From positions 9,679-73,678 of the forward strand of contig JAVBKU010000024.1 in NCBI GenBank assembly GCA_031553875.1: 64,000 nt of DNA, written 5' to 3'. The position numbers and the translations under genes were made by a program. A model generated the notes under the pieces. That model searched no databases and had not been told where the DNA came from. It saw only the letters and a list, made by a program, of their open reading frames with translations. Position 1 is the first letter of the stretch, and the number at the start of each line of letters is the position of its first letter. Origin of the DNA: JAVBKU01 sp031553875 (GTDB lineage: Bacteria; Bacteroidota; Bacteroidia; Bacteroidales; Rikenellaceae). Positions 8,774 through 17,656 of the stretch are shown here, one piece after another.

Positions 8774-9136
8774 TTACCACCTGGGAGTCATCACGTTGGG
8801 GATATACCTCACCACTTCGTTTTCTCCATCTAACTCCACGGCCACCAGGTCGAATTGCACCTCGAGGTCGAGCCCGTGGATATTTATATAGGCATTCGCC
8901 GCCTTGCACAACAGATCGAACTTACGTGCGGTCATAGCCTCCTCGGGCGAGGTGAGCGCCCTGGCCCTGCGTGTCTTCACCTCGACGATATGCAGCATAT
9001 CGCCCTTGCGCGCTACAATATCTATCTCCCAGTGGCCCGAGCGCCAGTTACGGTGGAGTATGTCGAACCCCTCGCCCGCAAGGAATATCCCCGCGACCTC
9101 CTCGCCCCTGCTACCGGTATCCGCGGTCAGTCCCAT
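8774..9136 (-). CDS. YraN family (UPF0102) nuclease-like protein
   Basis: 120 aa, matching the usual length of this family of predicted endonuclease-like proteins. It shows the restriction-nuclease-like core GSRGEEVA, WEIDIVARKGDMLHIVEVKTR: the E...D and the E-V-K are the PD-(D/E)XK pattern. The biological role is not established. The start at 9136 (MGLTADTG) is chosen because the 54 residues that could be added upstream come from a GC-rich inverted repeat and an AT-rich spacer and lack family similarity. Confidence 0.85.
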   Translation of the reverse strand: MGLTADTGSRGEEVAGIFLAGEGFDILHRNWRSGHWEIDIVARKGDMLHIVEVKTRRARALTSPEEAMTARKFDLLCKAANAYINIHGLDLEVQFDLVAVELDGENEVVRYIPNVMTPRW

Positions 9137-9191
9137 GGTTTGATTGTTTGTGTTACTATATATAAGTTTACACCTGTTATTCTTGGTAGAC

Positions 9192-9278
9192 CAGTCTGCC
9201 GCCGGCGGAGGGCAAGACAAGCGAAGTGATGTCGCGGCCCGCCGCATGGGGGCGGCGGCGGACTGCCGGCCTTCGGCC
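9192..9278. repeat. GC-rich inverted repeat in spacer
   Basis: CAGTCTGCCGCCGGC at 9192-9206 is the near inverse of GCGGCGGCGGACTG at 9252-9265, and a smaller hairpin GCCGGC/GGCCGA follows directly. It lies between yraN and the end of the acyltransferase... spacer on the minus strand. No T-run follows, so it is not a clear terminator. It does not match repeats A or B. Confidence 0.45.
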
Positions 9279-9308
9279 GATAATGGTTCGGTCGGCAAGG
9301 AATCCCCT

Positions 9309-11090
9309 CTACTCTATATGCCTGAACCGGGCCATCACGTCGATATCCGTACCCTTGAGCTCCTTCGATACCATGAGTATGATATTCTCAGGCACCTTCT
9401 TCAGGTCCAGCAATATCATAGTGTCGAGGCTGTCGCAGAAATCGTGGTCGGTATTGAATCCGAGTACACGGCTGTTGAGTTGGAGGTATTTCTTGACCAG
9501 TACCGGCACGGCAAACTCACCGCGCTCGATATCCACCACCAGTTTATTTATCAGGTCTATACTCTTTATGCCCTTTATCAACGATTCGTCGATCTTAGCC
9601 CTGGTGTCGAATCCGGTGACAGGTTTTATATAAGACATCTCCTTCTTGTCGGCGTGCTCTCCTTTGAGGTAAGCTACGATGACTAGTTTCGAATTCTCTT
9701 TCATCTCTCCCGACACGCTTACGGGGCCGAGCAGATACCTGTAATCCTCATGCTTAAGCAACACGTAGAGTATCCCCTTCCAAAGCAACAGCAGCGAGGC
9801 CGGCTTGCGCTGGTAGTCGCTCACGATGAACGAGCGCCCCATCTCTATGGTCTTGGACATGATCTCACCCATGGGCTCCGCCATACGGAACAGGGTGTTG
9901 GAATAGAACCCCTCCAGCCCGAAACGTTTCATTATCTCCCCACCCATACCCATACGGTAGGCGCCTACAAGACGGCTCTGAACCTTATCCCATACAAATA
10001 ACTGGTAGTAATACTCGTCGAAGCTGTCGGTGTCTATGTGTTTGTTGGTCCCCTCTCCCACCTCGCGGAAGGTGATTTCCCTCTGGCGGCCGATCTCGGT
10101 CATCATATGGGGAATATGCGAGGGATGCGAGAAGAACACCTCGAAATCGCCGTATTCGAATATCCTGTGCTCGGCACGTATACTGTCTATTTCAGCGCCC
10201 AGCACCTCGCCACCCACTGCCCCTATGACGTCATCCGCTTCGGGCACCGCACACTTGCGTGATCGCCTCAATACGCGTTTTTTAACACGCTCGGGGGCCA
10301 TGTAATATATATTGGCGCGCAGGAAATTACCCAGCAGCTTAGGTTCTTCGTTCTCATCGAACCGCTTCACATCCACAGGGGTAGCTATGCGCAGCGACAC
10401 ATTTTTACCCCGTTTATTGAGAAGTTCGCGGGGCAGCATCGCCGTACGCAACAGGGGATGCACCTTGCCCGCCAGGTGGAACAGGAGGCTGTTGGATGCC
10501 CCTATATACACCGGCACTATTGGCGCGCCGGCCTTACGCATGAACCTCACTATGGACGCCGACCACGGTTTGTCGGCCACATTACGGAAGCCCTTGCGCC
10601 ACGTCGATACCTCGCCCGCAGGAAACATCACGAGCATGCCGCCCGAAGCGACGTACTCCAATGCGCGCTTCATGCCGCTCACGTTGCGTCCGCCGTTATC
10701 GTCGAAGGGATCTACATCTATGAAATAATGCTTTAATTCGGGGATGCGGCTGAGCAGGAAATTACTCATCACACGGAATTCCTTCCTCACTTTCGACAGC
10801 TCGCTTATAAGCAAGATGCCGTCGAGAGCTCCTGTGGGATGATTGGCTACTACTATACACCCTCCCTCCGCAGGAATATTTGACATATCCCACTCGCTGG
10901 AGGAGACGGTCACGCCGAGGCGTCTGAGGGCGTTCTCCGCGACATTGCCGATAGAGCCATCCTCCGTCACGTCGTCGTGAAGCCTGTTTAATTTATTGAT
11001 ACCCAACAAGCCCATTATCAGCCCTGCTTGCGCACGAGCCACCACTCCCTGCCTCCCGAAGTACAGATCTTCACGTTTTATGAACGCCAT
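9309..11090 (-). CDS. Bifunctional acyltransferase (PlsC-type + GNAT/OlsB-type), lipoamino-acid synthesis
   Basis: 593 aa with two acyltransferase domains. Residues about 60-280 form a PlsC/hemolysin-type O-acyltransferase with VANHPTGALDG (H84, D90), FPAGEVS and IVPVYIG. Residues about 310-590 match the OlsB/GNAT-type N-acyltransferase (EITFREVGEGTNK, DEYYYQLFVWD, LVGAYRMG, FYSNTLF). The same fusion is known in OlsF, which makes ornithine lipid, and Bacteroides makes glycine lipids with two separate proteins (GlsB and GlsA). This protein probably makes an N,O-diacylated amino acid lipid of the membrane; which amino acid is used cannot be read. It is a monocistronic gene with its own promoter box. 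Confidence 0.82.
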   Translation of the reverse strand: MAFIKREDLYFGRQGVVARAQAGLIMGLLGINKLNRLHDDVTEDGSIGNVAENALRRLGVTVSSSEWDMSNIPAEGGCIVVANHPTGALDGILLISELSKVRKEFRVMSNFLLSRIPELKHYFIDVDPFDDNGGRNVSGMKRALEYVASGGMLVMFPAGEVSTWRKGFRNVADKPWSASIVRFMRKAGAPIVPVYIGASNSLLFHLAGKVHPLLRTAMLPRELLNKRGKNVSLRIATPVDVKRFDENEEPKLLGNFLRANIYYMAPERVKKRVLRRSRKCAVPEADDVIGAVGGEVLGAEIDSIRAEHRIFEYGDFEVFFSHPSHIPHMMTEIGRQREITFREVGEGTNKHIDTDSFDEYYYQLFVWDKVQSRLVGAYRMGMGGEIMKRFGLEGFYSNTLFRMAEPMGEIMSKTIEMGRSFIVSDYQRKPASLLLLWKGILYVLLKHEDYRYLLGPVSVSGEMKENSKLVIVAYLKGEHADKKEMSYIKPVTGFDTRAKIDESLIKGIKSIDLINKLVVDIERGEFAVPVLVKKYLQLNSRVLGFNTDHDFCDSLDTMILLDLKKVPENIILMVSKELKGTDIDVMARFRHIE

Positions 11091-11135
11091 ATATTATCCC
11101 GAACGGAGTTATTTTGTAACCTATTTCCCGCAAAC

Positions 11136-11143
11136 CAAAGGTA
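11136..11143 (-). promoter_or_regulatory. Candidate -7 box for the bifunctional acyltransferase
   Basis: On the minus strand TACCTTTG fits TAnnTTTG. It lies 45 bases upstream of the ATG at 11090. The -33 element is weak (a TTA at about the right distance). Confidence 0.5.
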
Positions 11144-11211
11144 TAACTTTTTCCCGATAACTCATAGGCGGCAGCATGACTTTTTAGAACATTTATACGG
11201 TTCATGTACAA

Positions 11212-11246
11212 CAAGCAGTGGCGCCCCCTATGAGCGCCACTGCTTG
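11212..11246 (-). terminator. Hairpin, probable terminator of the HzsA-like gene
   Basis: CAAGCAGTGGCGC and GCGCCACTGCTTG form a perfect 13-bp stem around a 9-base loop, 42 bases past the stop of the minus-strand gene. The T-run on the minus side is poor, so termination efficiency is uncertain. Confidence 0.5.
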
Positions 11247-11287
11247 AACTTCTATTATTTCTCCGGCCCTACCCCGGACACCTGCAC

Positions 11288-14200
11288 TTAATCCTCTATT
11301 ATCGGCCTGAAACCCACACCGATAAGGGCCTGCCAGGCGTAGGCGTCGTCCCTCGAATACGAGGCGGCGTTCTTGGTGCGGCTTGTCCACGAGCCGCCGC
11401 GGATCACCTTGCGGTCGGTGGGCTGTACCTTGGCGTTATAAGGGTACGACACATAATCCGAACGTGTGAACTCGGCCACGTTGCCGTGCATATCGTACAG
11501 GCCCCACGGATTGGGCTTGTACTTCGCAACGTCGGCCACGACCATATTGCCGTCGTCCACCTTTTCGTTCTTGGGGATATAGTTGTAGTACTTATACATC
11601 GCGTCGGTGTGCTTCATCGGCTGGGGATTCACTCCCGTAACGGCCATCTTGGTCAGCTGCACGTCGGCAAGGTTCTCTACGGCGGAGAAATCCGCGTCGA
11701 TACCCCCGTACCACATCGCGCCGGACGATCCCGCGCGGCAGGCCCACTCCCACTGCGCTTCGGTGGGGAGGGTGATCTTGAGGCCCGTCTTGGCGCTCAA
11801 CTGCTTGCAATAATCCATAGCTTCGTTCCAGCTCACCCTTATCACGGGCTGCGAAGGCCTGTTGGCTTCGTAGCCGGGACCCACATGGTCTTTCCAGAAC
11901 TGTGCTATGTAGCGACTGTCATGCTTAGGGAATATCACGTTGTACTGGGCGTTGGTAAGTTCGGTTTCGGCCATCCAGAACGGTTTGTCTATCTTCACGA
12001 CCGAAGCCGGGGCGGCATTCAGAACATTGTTGCTGCCCATCACGAATTCACCCTTGGGTATGCGCACGAAATTAATGGCGACTCCCGGAGCTATCTCCAC
12101 GCTCTTGCGGCTCTCCTTGAATTTGGCTACCATCTCCTTGGCCTGTTCGGCAGAGAAGGGGAAAGACTTGCTGCTCACCTCCGCATACACCGGGGCGGGC
12201 TGGGCCTTGGGCATCTCGGCCACGGGTTTGCCCTTCTTTGCCAATACAGCGGCATAGTCGGCTATCTCCTTGCGCCAGTCCACGCCGGCGCCGTTACCGT
12301 ACTTGTTGGCCAGCTCTATGCGGCGGTCATACTGGGAAGTCGGGCAGGAGGGAATGAGATTATCGACAAACTCGCTGTGATAAGGTGCGTTAAGGTCGAT
12401 CCAGGCGTAGAGCGACCTCCACTCAGAGTCAGTGAGCGCCACACCGTAATGTCCCCTCTTGAGTATCTTCACCAGTTCGCTGGTCGAGGCGTGGTACTCG
12501 TAGGGCTTCATAACGTATATGTCGGCTTCGGGCCCCTGGCGGCTCACGAATGGATGCAGGGCCAGGTAGCTCTTCGACAGGATGATCACTTGCCCCCTGT
12601 TGGATTTCATGGTGATCCTGCGGAAGCTGTTGTCCTCGGGACGGTCGCCGCGCAGGTCGAGTTTCTTACCCTCGGTATGGCACGCCACGCAGGCGCGGTC
12701 GAGTATGGGCTGTACCTCGAATTCATATTTGAACGGGCGCACGCCGCCTTCGGGGGGCGTCAGGCGTGAGGGCGACTTCACCGACGCCATCACCCTCTTG
12801 GGCAATGGCAGGGTGTTCTGGTCCTCATGACAACCCACGCACGACACCACCTCACCGGGCATACCCGTGAGCCAGCTTCTCATCCATTGTATGGCCCTGC
12901 CTTCGGAGTCGAGAGGCTGGAGCGACACCGGAGTGTTGGCGGGTATCTTGAATATAGCCGAGCCGTCCTCTTCCACGTTCACGGTACCCAGCAGGCGCTT
13001 TATATCCCAACCGCTCTGTATACCCTGCGCGGTATGGTCCGACGGGCTTTTGAGATAGGCGTACTCATAGGCGAACACGCGCAGCTGTTTCACAGTACCC
13101 CTCGGCACTCCGGGCAGGCCCTCGCCCTCGTATATATCCTGGATAAACACGGTGGCTTCCTTATCCTTGAGGTTGATCCTGTCGGGGATCACGGGAGGTA
13201 CGGGCCTCGGTTTAACGGGGATGGGATTGATAACGCCCTCGCCCTCGAACGAGGCTATAAGCTGCACGTTATCAAACACGTCCACAAGGTAGATACCCCA
13301 CGGAGTCACCCTGTCGAGCTTGGCCGTTACGAGGAAATATTTGTCATTGAGCGGATAGGGTTTTAAGAACTGCGGCCACACACCGTCCACAAGCTGGTCC
13401 TTTATCAGGGGCACGATGGGCCTCTTGCTGAAAGGTATCTCCTGCACCATGCCGGCCACTTCCTTACGTCCCTTAGAGGGGTCGAACACTATAAGCCGGC
13501 CCGAACGTACAGTACCGTGGTGGCCCGTGATCACACCCACGAACGAGTTAGACCCGCCCGGCAGGGGTTGTATATCGAAAACGCTGTTGGGGAACCATCC
13601 GCCGCTGCCGTACAGGGCCTTGGCCTCGGTGCCGTCGGGGTTGGCATGCATCACAAAACGCGAGTAGTAGTGCGTGAGGTCGGTATACTCCCAGCGCACG
13701 TACATCAGGCGGCCGTTGTTCATCACCCTGGGATGCCAGTTGGCGTCCTGGTCGAACGTGAGGCGGCGGATCTGTTTGGTTTTGGGATCGTATGATATCA
13801 TATTGCCCACGGGGTCGGAACCGTCGACGCACGGTACGCCCTGGTAACCGATATTACTCACGGCGATGATACGTCCGTCGGGCATATAGGCGCCGTCGCA
13901 GAACTCGAGGTCGGGCTCGGTGGTCTCGATCACCTTACGCAGCCCCGTACCATCGCGCTTTATCTCGAACACGCCCCACTTACCGGCTTCGTCTATAGAG
14001 GTGAACATCATCCTCTCCGCGTCCCAGTTGAGCAGGAGGTCGGCCACGGCCGCGCCGTTGGTGGGCTTATATATCGTTCTCGATTTAACTTTATCGCCGC
14101 GCAGGCCCGAGAGTTCCACGATCTCTGCATCGAAGCCGCTGCGGTCGCCGGACATCTGGTTCGACCAGTTGCTGGGCTGGGTACCCATCACGGGAGCCAG

Positions 14201-14689
14201 GGCATAGGAAGCCTGCGCGCCTATCTTATAGCGCACCGCGAGTATCTTGTCGATATCCAGCAGGGGGTTGGACAGCAGTATCTCGCGTTTGAGGGCCAAC
14301 ACCGCCTGTACTCCTTTCAGCGCCCCGGGATCGCCCGCGGCGAGGCCGTTGAAGCTGTCGATACGGCGGCTCTCCAATTCCGACATTATCTGGGAATACT
14401 TGGCCACGTCGTAGCCGGGCATCTTACTGAAATCATCGAATGCCGCGCGTACAGCCTCGAAATTGAGGGTCTCGATACCTGTCTGCGCTTCGGATATGAC
14501 CTTCCAGTCGGCGGTCAGGATACCCGTATAACGTACGGGGGCGTCACTGCCCACCGGCTCTTTGGCTACAGGTTTAGCCTCCGCGGCGGGTTGCGCCTTG
14601 GGCGCTGATTTCACCGGGGCCTTAGGCGCGGCGCACAACACGGCCACCGACGCGATTGAAAGCAATACAGGCAATAACACCTTTTTCAT
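11288..14689 (-). CDS. Secreted di-haem HzsA-like protein fused to a SUMF1-like domain
   Basis: 1133 aa. A signal peptide (about 1-20, MKKVLLPVLLSIASVAVLCA) and an Ala/Pro/Lys-rich linker come first. A beta-propeller-like region follows (about 200-500; repeats such as ILFSI-like blades, GRLMYVRWEYTDLTHYY, FVGVITGHHG). A segment resembling the middle domain of hydrazine synthase alpha (about 500-680) carries two CxxCH haem c motifs, CVGCH near 615 and CVACH near 666. The C-terminal third (about 880-1130) is a SUMF1/formylglycine-enzyme fold ending RGGSW...VGFRP. The FGE catalytic cysteine pair is absent: the usual GFRC is GFRP. It is therefore a periplasmic cytochrome c-type protein of unknown function, not a sulfatase activator and not expected to make hydrazine. 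Similar architectures are known mainly from Planctomycetes and some Bacteroidetes. Confidence 0.8.
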   Translation of the reverse strand: MKKVLLPVLLSIASVAVLCAAPKAPVKSAPKAQPAAEAKPVAKEPVGSDAPVRYTGILTADWKVISEAQTGIETLNFEAVRAAFDDFSKMPGYDVAKYSQIMSELESRRIDSFNGLAAGDPGALKGVQAVLALKREILLSNPLLDIDKILAVRYKIGAQASYALAPVMGTQPSNWSNQMSGDRSGFDAEIVELSGLRGDKVKSRTIYKPTNGAAVADLLLNWDAERMMFTSIDEAGKWGVFEIKRDGTGLRKVIETTEPDLEFCDGAYMPDGRIIAVSNIGYQGVPCVDGSDPVGNMISYDPKTKQIRRLTFDQDANWHPRVMNNGRLMYVRWEYTDLTHYYSRFVMHANPDGTEAKALYGSGGWFPNSVFDIQPLPGGSNSFVGVITGHHGTVRSGRLIVFDPSKGRKEVAGMVQEIPFSKRPIVPLIKDQLVDGVWPQFLKPYPLNDKYFLVTAKLDRVTPWGIYLVDVFDNVQLIASFEGEGVINPIPVKPRPVPPVIPDRINLKDKEATVFIQDIYEGEGLPGVPRGTVKQLRVFAYEYAYLKSPSDHTAQGIQSGWDIKRLLGTVNVEEDGSAIFKIPANTPVSLQPLDSEGRAIQWMRSWLTGMPGEVVSCVGCHEDQNTLPLPKRVMASVKSPSRLTPPEGGVRPFKYEFEVQPILDRACVACHTEGKKLDLRGDRPEDNSFRRITMKSNRGQVIILSKSYLALHPFVSRQGPEADIYVMKPYEYHASTSELVKILKRGHYGVALTDSEWRSLYAWIDLNAPYHSEFVDNLIPSCPTSQYDRRIELANKYGNGAGVDWRKEIADYAAVLAKKGKPVAEMPKAQPAPVYAEVSSKSFPFSAEQAKEMVAKFKESRKSVEIAPGVAINFVRIPKGEFVMGSNNVLNAAPASVVKIDKPFWMAETELTNAQYNVIFPKHDSRYIAQFWKDHVGPGYEANRPSQPVIRVSWNEAMDYCKQLSAKTGLKITLPTEAQWEWACRAGSSGAMWYGGIDADFSAVENLADVQLTKMAVTGVNPQPMKHTDAMYKYYNYIPKNEKVDDGNMVVADVAKYKPNPWGLYDMHGNVAEFTRSDYVSYPYNAKVQPTDRKVIRGGSWTSRTKNAASYSRDDAYAWQALIGVGFRPIIED

Positions 14690-14915
14690 AAATCGTTCTC
14701 GTTTAAATCGTTCTTTTACCTAAAGTGACATTTAGCCAAAACAGACACTACATACGCTTACACACCGGATTTTCGGAAAAATAAGCGTAGCGACATGCCT
14801 CGCGCGGCACAGGGGCCGCACTATATCTATACAAAATTAATATTATTTTCTGAAAAGCTATGAGAAAGGCTGAATTTATACCTCCATATCCCTGTCCTGG
14901 GTCGCTGATACGACT

Positions 14916-14965
14916 CGGCCCTTGTGCCCATAGCGCGTAGCGCCATAGGGGTGGGCACAGGGCCG
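14916..14965. repeat. Long perfect-stem hairpin of unknown role
   Basis: CGGCCCTTGTGCCCA and TGGGCACAGGGCCG form a 14-bp stem with one bulged T. A nested GCGC-GTA-GCGC lies in the loop. No T-run follows on either side, so it is not a typical terminator. It does not match repeats A or B. Confidence 0.5.
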
Positions 14966-14979
14966 AAAATTTTGCCGAA

Positions 14980-15019
14980 ATGAAAAATAAGGGTAAAGCG
15001 CGTAAGCCGCGCCTTACCC
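14980..15019 (-). terminator. Rho-independent terminator of the AraC gene
   Basis: On the minus strand a stem GGGTAAGGCGCG / CGCGCTTTACCC (11 of 12 paired) with a 5-base loop is followed by TTATTTTT. It lies about 120 bases past the AraC stop codon. Confidence 0.7.
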
Positions 15020-15141
15020 TCCCTTTTCTAAACGCCTAAAATAAAAACACGCTGAATATTAGATAATAATTTTAAATAAGATATTGAATAATAGAAATAT
15101 AGATGGTCGGATAATATTTTATAAGTCTTCTGACACGCTCC

Positions 15142-16038
15142 CTACGCTTTGGCGGGGATCATATCGGAATAGGCGCTTTCCGGTTGCTGGTGACGTTGCC
15201 TGTACGCGGCCGGGGTCATGCCATACTCTTTCTTGAACAGTTTTATAAAGTGCGATGTGTTGGGGAAGTTACACTCCACGCCTATCTCCGAAACCGACTT
15301 GTTGGTCGAGATAAGCAACAGGCGCGAATGCATCAGCCTCTGTTTGATGAACCACTTGTGGGGCGGTTCGTAGAAATGCTTGCGGAACTCCTTTTTGAAG
15401 GCCGTGAGACTGCGATTGGTCTGGCGGGCTAAGTTCTCGATAGATATATCGTTGAATATATTGCGGGTGATGATCTGCTCGAAACCCTCCTTCACCAGGT
15501 CGATATTCCCGAGCATCTTACCCTTGAGGCAACAGTCGGCCTGCGAGAATATAAGGTATATCAGTTCGGTCATTTTTATGTTCTCTGCAGCCTTATCATT
15601 GGCGAACAGATCGTCCTTGATATACTGGTTGACCGTGGTTACAAAGTTGCGCAGGGTACTCCAAGCGGGGTATACGACGTAGCTCTTGTTGTAACAATTC
15701 GGGCAGCTGTGATCGTTGGTTATGTTGAGCCTGTAGATCATGCTGAGATTATTTAGTATATTTGAGAGCTCGTCGGGGGTGTAGTAGAACACCATCTCCT
15801 CGTAGGGTTTGCCGCTGTCGGGAATATTTTCCATATAGTGGTTGCCGGAGCCGAGATATAACATATCTCCCGCGCCCACTTCCAGTCGGACATCGCCGTT
15901 GTAGATATATTTTTTGCCCCTCATGACATACAACACCGCATATCGGGCTATATTATACGGCAGGATCCCACTTCGCGAAGGCTGTACGTACTTCACGATC
16001 ATAGGTTGTTGGACCGATGCGACATAATTAGTAACCAT
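15142..16038 (-). CDS. AraC-family transcriptional regulator
   Basis: 298 aa. The N-terminal half is a cupin-like sensor domain (about 15-110); the C-terminal 100 residues are an AraC double helix-turn-helix (NDISIENLARQTNRSLTAFKK in part as SIENLARQTNRSLTAFKKEF, then SVSEIGVECNFPNTSHFIKL). Between them is a short Cys-rich stretch with SCPNCYN and later ADCCLKG, which might bind a metal or respond to redox; this is only a suggestion from residue spacing. The ATG at 16038 is preferred over an upstream TTG at 16065. It is divergent from bioA across a 316-base AT-rich spacer. Its target is unknown; bioA control is possible but unproven. Confidence 0.88.
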   Translation of the reverse strand: MVTNYVASVQQPMIVKYVQPSRSGILPYNIARYAVLYVMRGKKYIYNGDVRLEVGAGDMLYLGSGNHYMENIPDSGKPYEEMVFYYTPDELSNILNNLSMIYRLNITNDHSCPNCYNKSYVVYPAWSTLRNFVTTVNQYIKDDLFANDKAAENIKMTELIYLIFSQADCCLKGKMLGNIDLVKEGFEQIITRNIFNDISIENLARQTNRSLTAFKKEFRKHFYEPPHKWFIKQRLMHSRLLLISTNKSVSEIGVECNFPNTSHFIKLFKKEYGMTPAAYRQRHQQPESAYSDMIPAKA

Positions 16039-16354
16039 AACTTCAATTTTTAATCTTTCAAACAAACAATGCGGGGTGTGAACACAACATCAAACCGAGC
16101 ACAAAGAGCTACTTTCCAGACTTTATCTCCTTTTACCCATTACAAACATACAATAAAATATTGTAACTGCAATATGCTAAATAGGCGCATTATTGCCACT
16201 TTTTATAATTTTTTATTGCAAGTCAAGGAGCGTGTATGTAGAAACCATTGTAACTATTACACTTACATTCGGTATATACCACAAAAAGCCCGCCAAATCA
16301 TATAATAGGTTGCTAAAAATCACTAATGGAGGTCTAAATAAATTTTTTTAAGAT
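16039..16354. other. AT-rich divergent promoter region (AraC gene / bioA)
   Basis: 316 bases of AT-rich spacer without coding character. A weak -7-like TAGGTTGC lies at 16306-16313 before bioA. No clear TTTG-N19-TAnnTTTG pair is visible on either strand. It would be the place to look for AraC-type operators, but I see no convincing direct repeat. Confidence 0.5.
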
Positions 16355-17641
16355 ATGAAAAGTGCCATTTTACGACAATTGGTCGAGTTCGACAGGGAGC
16401 ATATATGGCATCCGTACACCTCGATAAAGGACCCTTTACCTGTTTTCGTTGCCGAAAAAGCGCATGGCGTGAGGGTCGAATTAGGCGATGGAAGGGAACT
16501 TATCGACGGTATGTCGTCGTGGTGGGCCGTTATCCACGGATACAATAATCCCATCATCAACGACGCCATAGAACGCCAGCTGCACTCCATGGCCCACGTG
16601 ATGTTCGGCGGACTGACCCACGCCCCCGCCGTGGAACTGGCCCGCAAGCTCTGCGATATGACCCCGGAGGGGCTCGACAAGGTATTTTTCTGTGATTCCG
16701 GTTCCGTGGCCGTGGAGGTGGCATGCAAGATGGCCTTACAATATATGTACGCCACAGGCAGCCCGGAAAAGAACCGTCTGGCCACCATACGGCGTGGCTA
16801 CCACGGCGACACATGGAACGCCATGTCGGTGTGCGACCCCGTGACCGGCATGCACTCCATATTCTCTGGACGCCTGCCCCTGCAATTCTTCGCCCCCGAG
16901 CCTCAAACACCTTTCGACGGGGAGTGGGACGACAGCGACTTCGCTCCCATGGCCCGCCTCATAGAGGAGAACCACGCAGGGATAGCCGCAGTGATCCTCG
17001 AGCCGGTGGTACAGGGCGCGGGAAGCATGCGTTTCTACCATCCCCGTTATCTCGACCTGCTCCGTGAATGGTGCGACCGCTACGACATACTGCTTATTTT
17101 CGACGAGATAGCCACGGGATTCGGGCGCACGGGAAAGATGTTCGCCACGGAATACACGTATGTTACTCCTGATATAATGTGCCTCGGCAAGGCGCTCACG
17201 GGCGGATATATGAGCTTCGCCGCCGTGATGGCTTCTGAGAAGGTAGCTAGCGGCATCTCCTCCTCTTCGCCCGGAAGCTTCATGCACGGCCCAACGTTTA
17301 TGGGTAACCCGCTTGCCTGCGCCGCCGCCAACGCCTCGCTCGATATACTCATAAAGGATTCGCCACTGGGGCGTATCGCCGAAATAGAGAGACTACTGCG
17401 CGAACAGCTCGAGCCCGCCCGAACATCCGATAAAGTACGTGATGTAAGGGTGCTTGGAGCTATCGGTGTTATAGAGATGAAGCAGGAGGTGGATATGGCC
17501 GCCCTGCAGGCCTTCTATGTGGAACGCGGCGTATGGATAAGGCCGTTCGGCAGATACATATATATAATGCCCCCGTATATAATCCTCGACCACGAGCTCG
17601 AGAAGCTCACCTCAGCGATGGTAGAGTCGGTGTTTATGTAA
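16355..17641 (+). CDS. bioA: Adenosylmethionine-8-amino-7-oxononanoate aminotransferase
   Basis: PLP-dependent class III aminotransferase, 428 aa, that converts KAPA to DAPA using S-adenosylmethionine in biotin synthesis. Diagnostic features are WHPYTSIKDPLPV, the SSWWAVIHGY motif near residue 54 that is characteristic of BioA, DSGSVAVE for phosphate binding, FDEIATGFGRTG with D250, and the PLP lysine K279 in CLGKALTGGY. No other biotin gene is adjacent. The AraC regulator is divergent. The 3' side is a long spacer filled with repeats A and B. Confidence 0.95.
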   Translation: MKSAILRQLVEFDREHIWHPYTSIKDPLPVFVAEKAHGVRVELGDGRELIDGMSSWWAVIHGYNNPIINDAIERQLHSMAHVMFGGLTHAPAVELARKLCDMTPEGLDKVFFCDSGSVAVEVACKMALQYMYATGSPEKNRLATIRRGYHGDTWNAMSVCDPVTGMHSIFSGRLPLQFFAPEPQTPFDGEWDDSDFAPMARLIEENHAGIAAVILEPVVQGAGSMRFYHPRYLDLLREWCDRYDILLIFDEIATGFGRTGKMFATEYTYVTPDIMCLGKALTGGYMSFAAVMASEKVASGISSSSPGSFMHGPTFMGNPLACAAANASLDILIKDSPLGRIAEIERLLREQLEPARTSDKVRDVRVLGAIGVIEMKQEVDMAALQAFYVERGVWIRPFGRYIYIMPPYIILDHELEKLTSAMVESVFM

Positions 17642-17656
17642 ACATTAGAATTATGA

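Larger units (their letters stand above)
14690..15141. other. 452-base spacer with hairpins, no gene
   Basis: The region between the HzsA-like gene start and the AraC gene end is mostly AT-rich. It holds two strong hairpins (14916-14965 and 14991-15019, listed separately) and no ORF with coding character. No clear TAnnTTTG box was found upstream of the HzsA-like gene. Confidence 0.6.

Noticed and set aside
8774..9298. Long form of YraN with 54 extra residues
   Set aside because: The extension is Ala/Arg/Pro-rich, lies over a GC-rich palindrome, and the family begins at the internal Met.
11288..11450. Formylglycine-generating enzyme
   Set aside because: The final motif reads GFRP, without the catalytic cysteine of FGE; no sulfatase is adjacent.
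11288..14689. Hydrazine synthase alpha subunit
   Set aside because: Only the middle region resembles HzsA; the beta/gamma partners are absent, the protein carries a SUMF1 fold, and the organism shows no anammox features.
15142..16065. TTG start of the AraC gene
   Set aside because: An ATG 27 bases downstream starts the conserved N-terminus; the extra residues have no support.
16039..16354. Clear operator repeats for the AraC protein
   Set aside because: No convincing direct or inverted repeat was found; the AT-rich sequence gives many weak matches.
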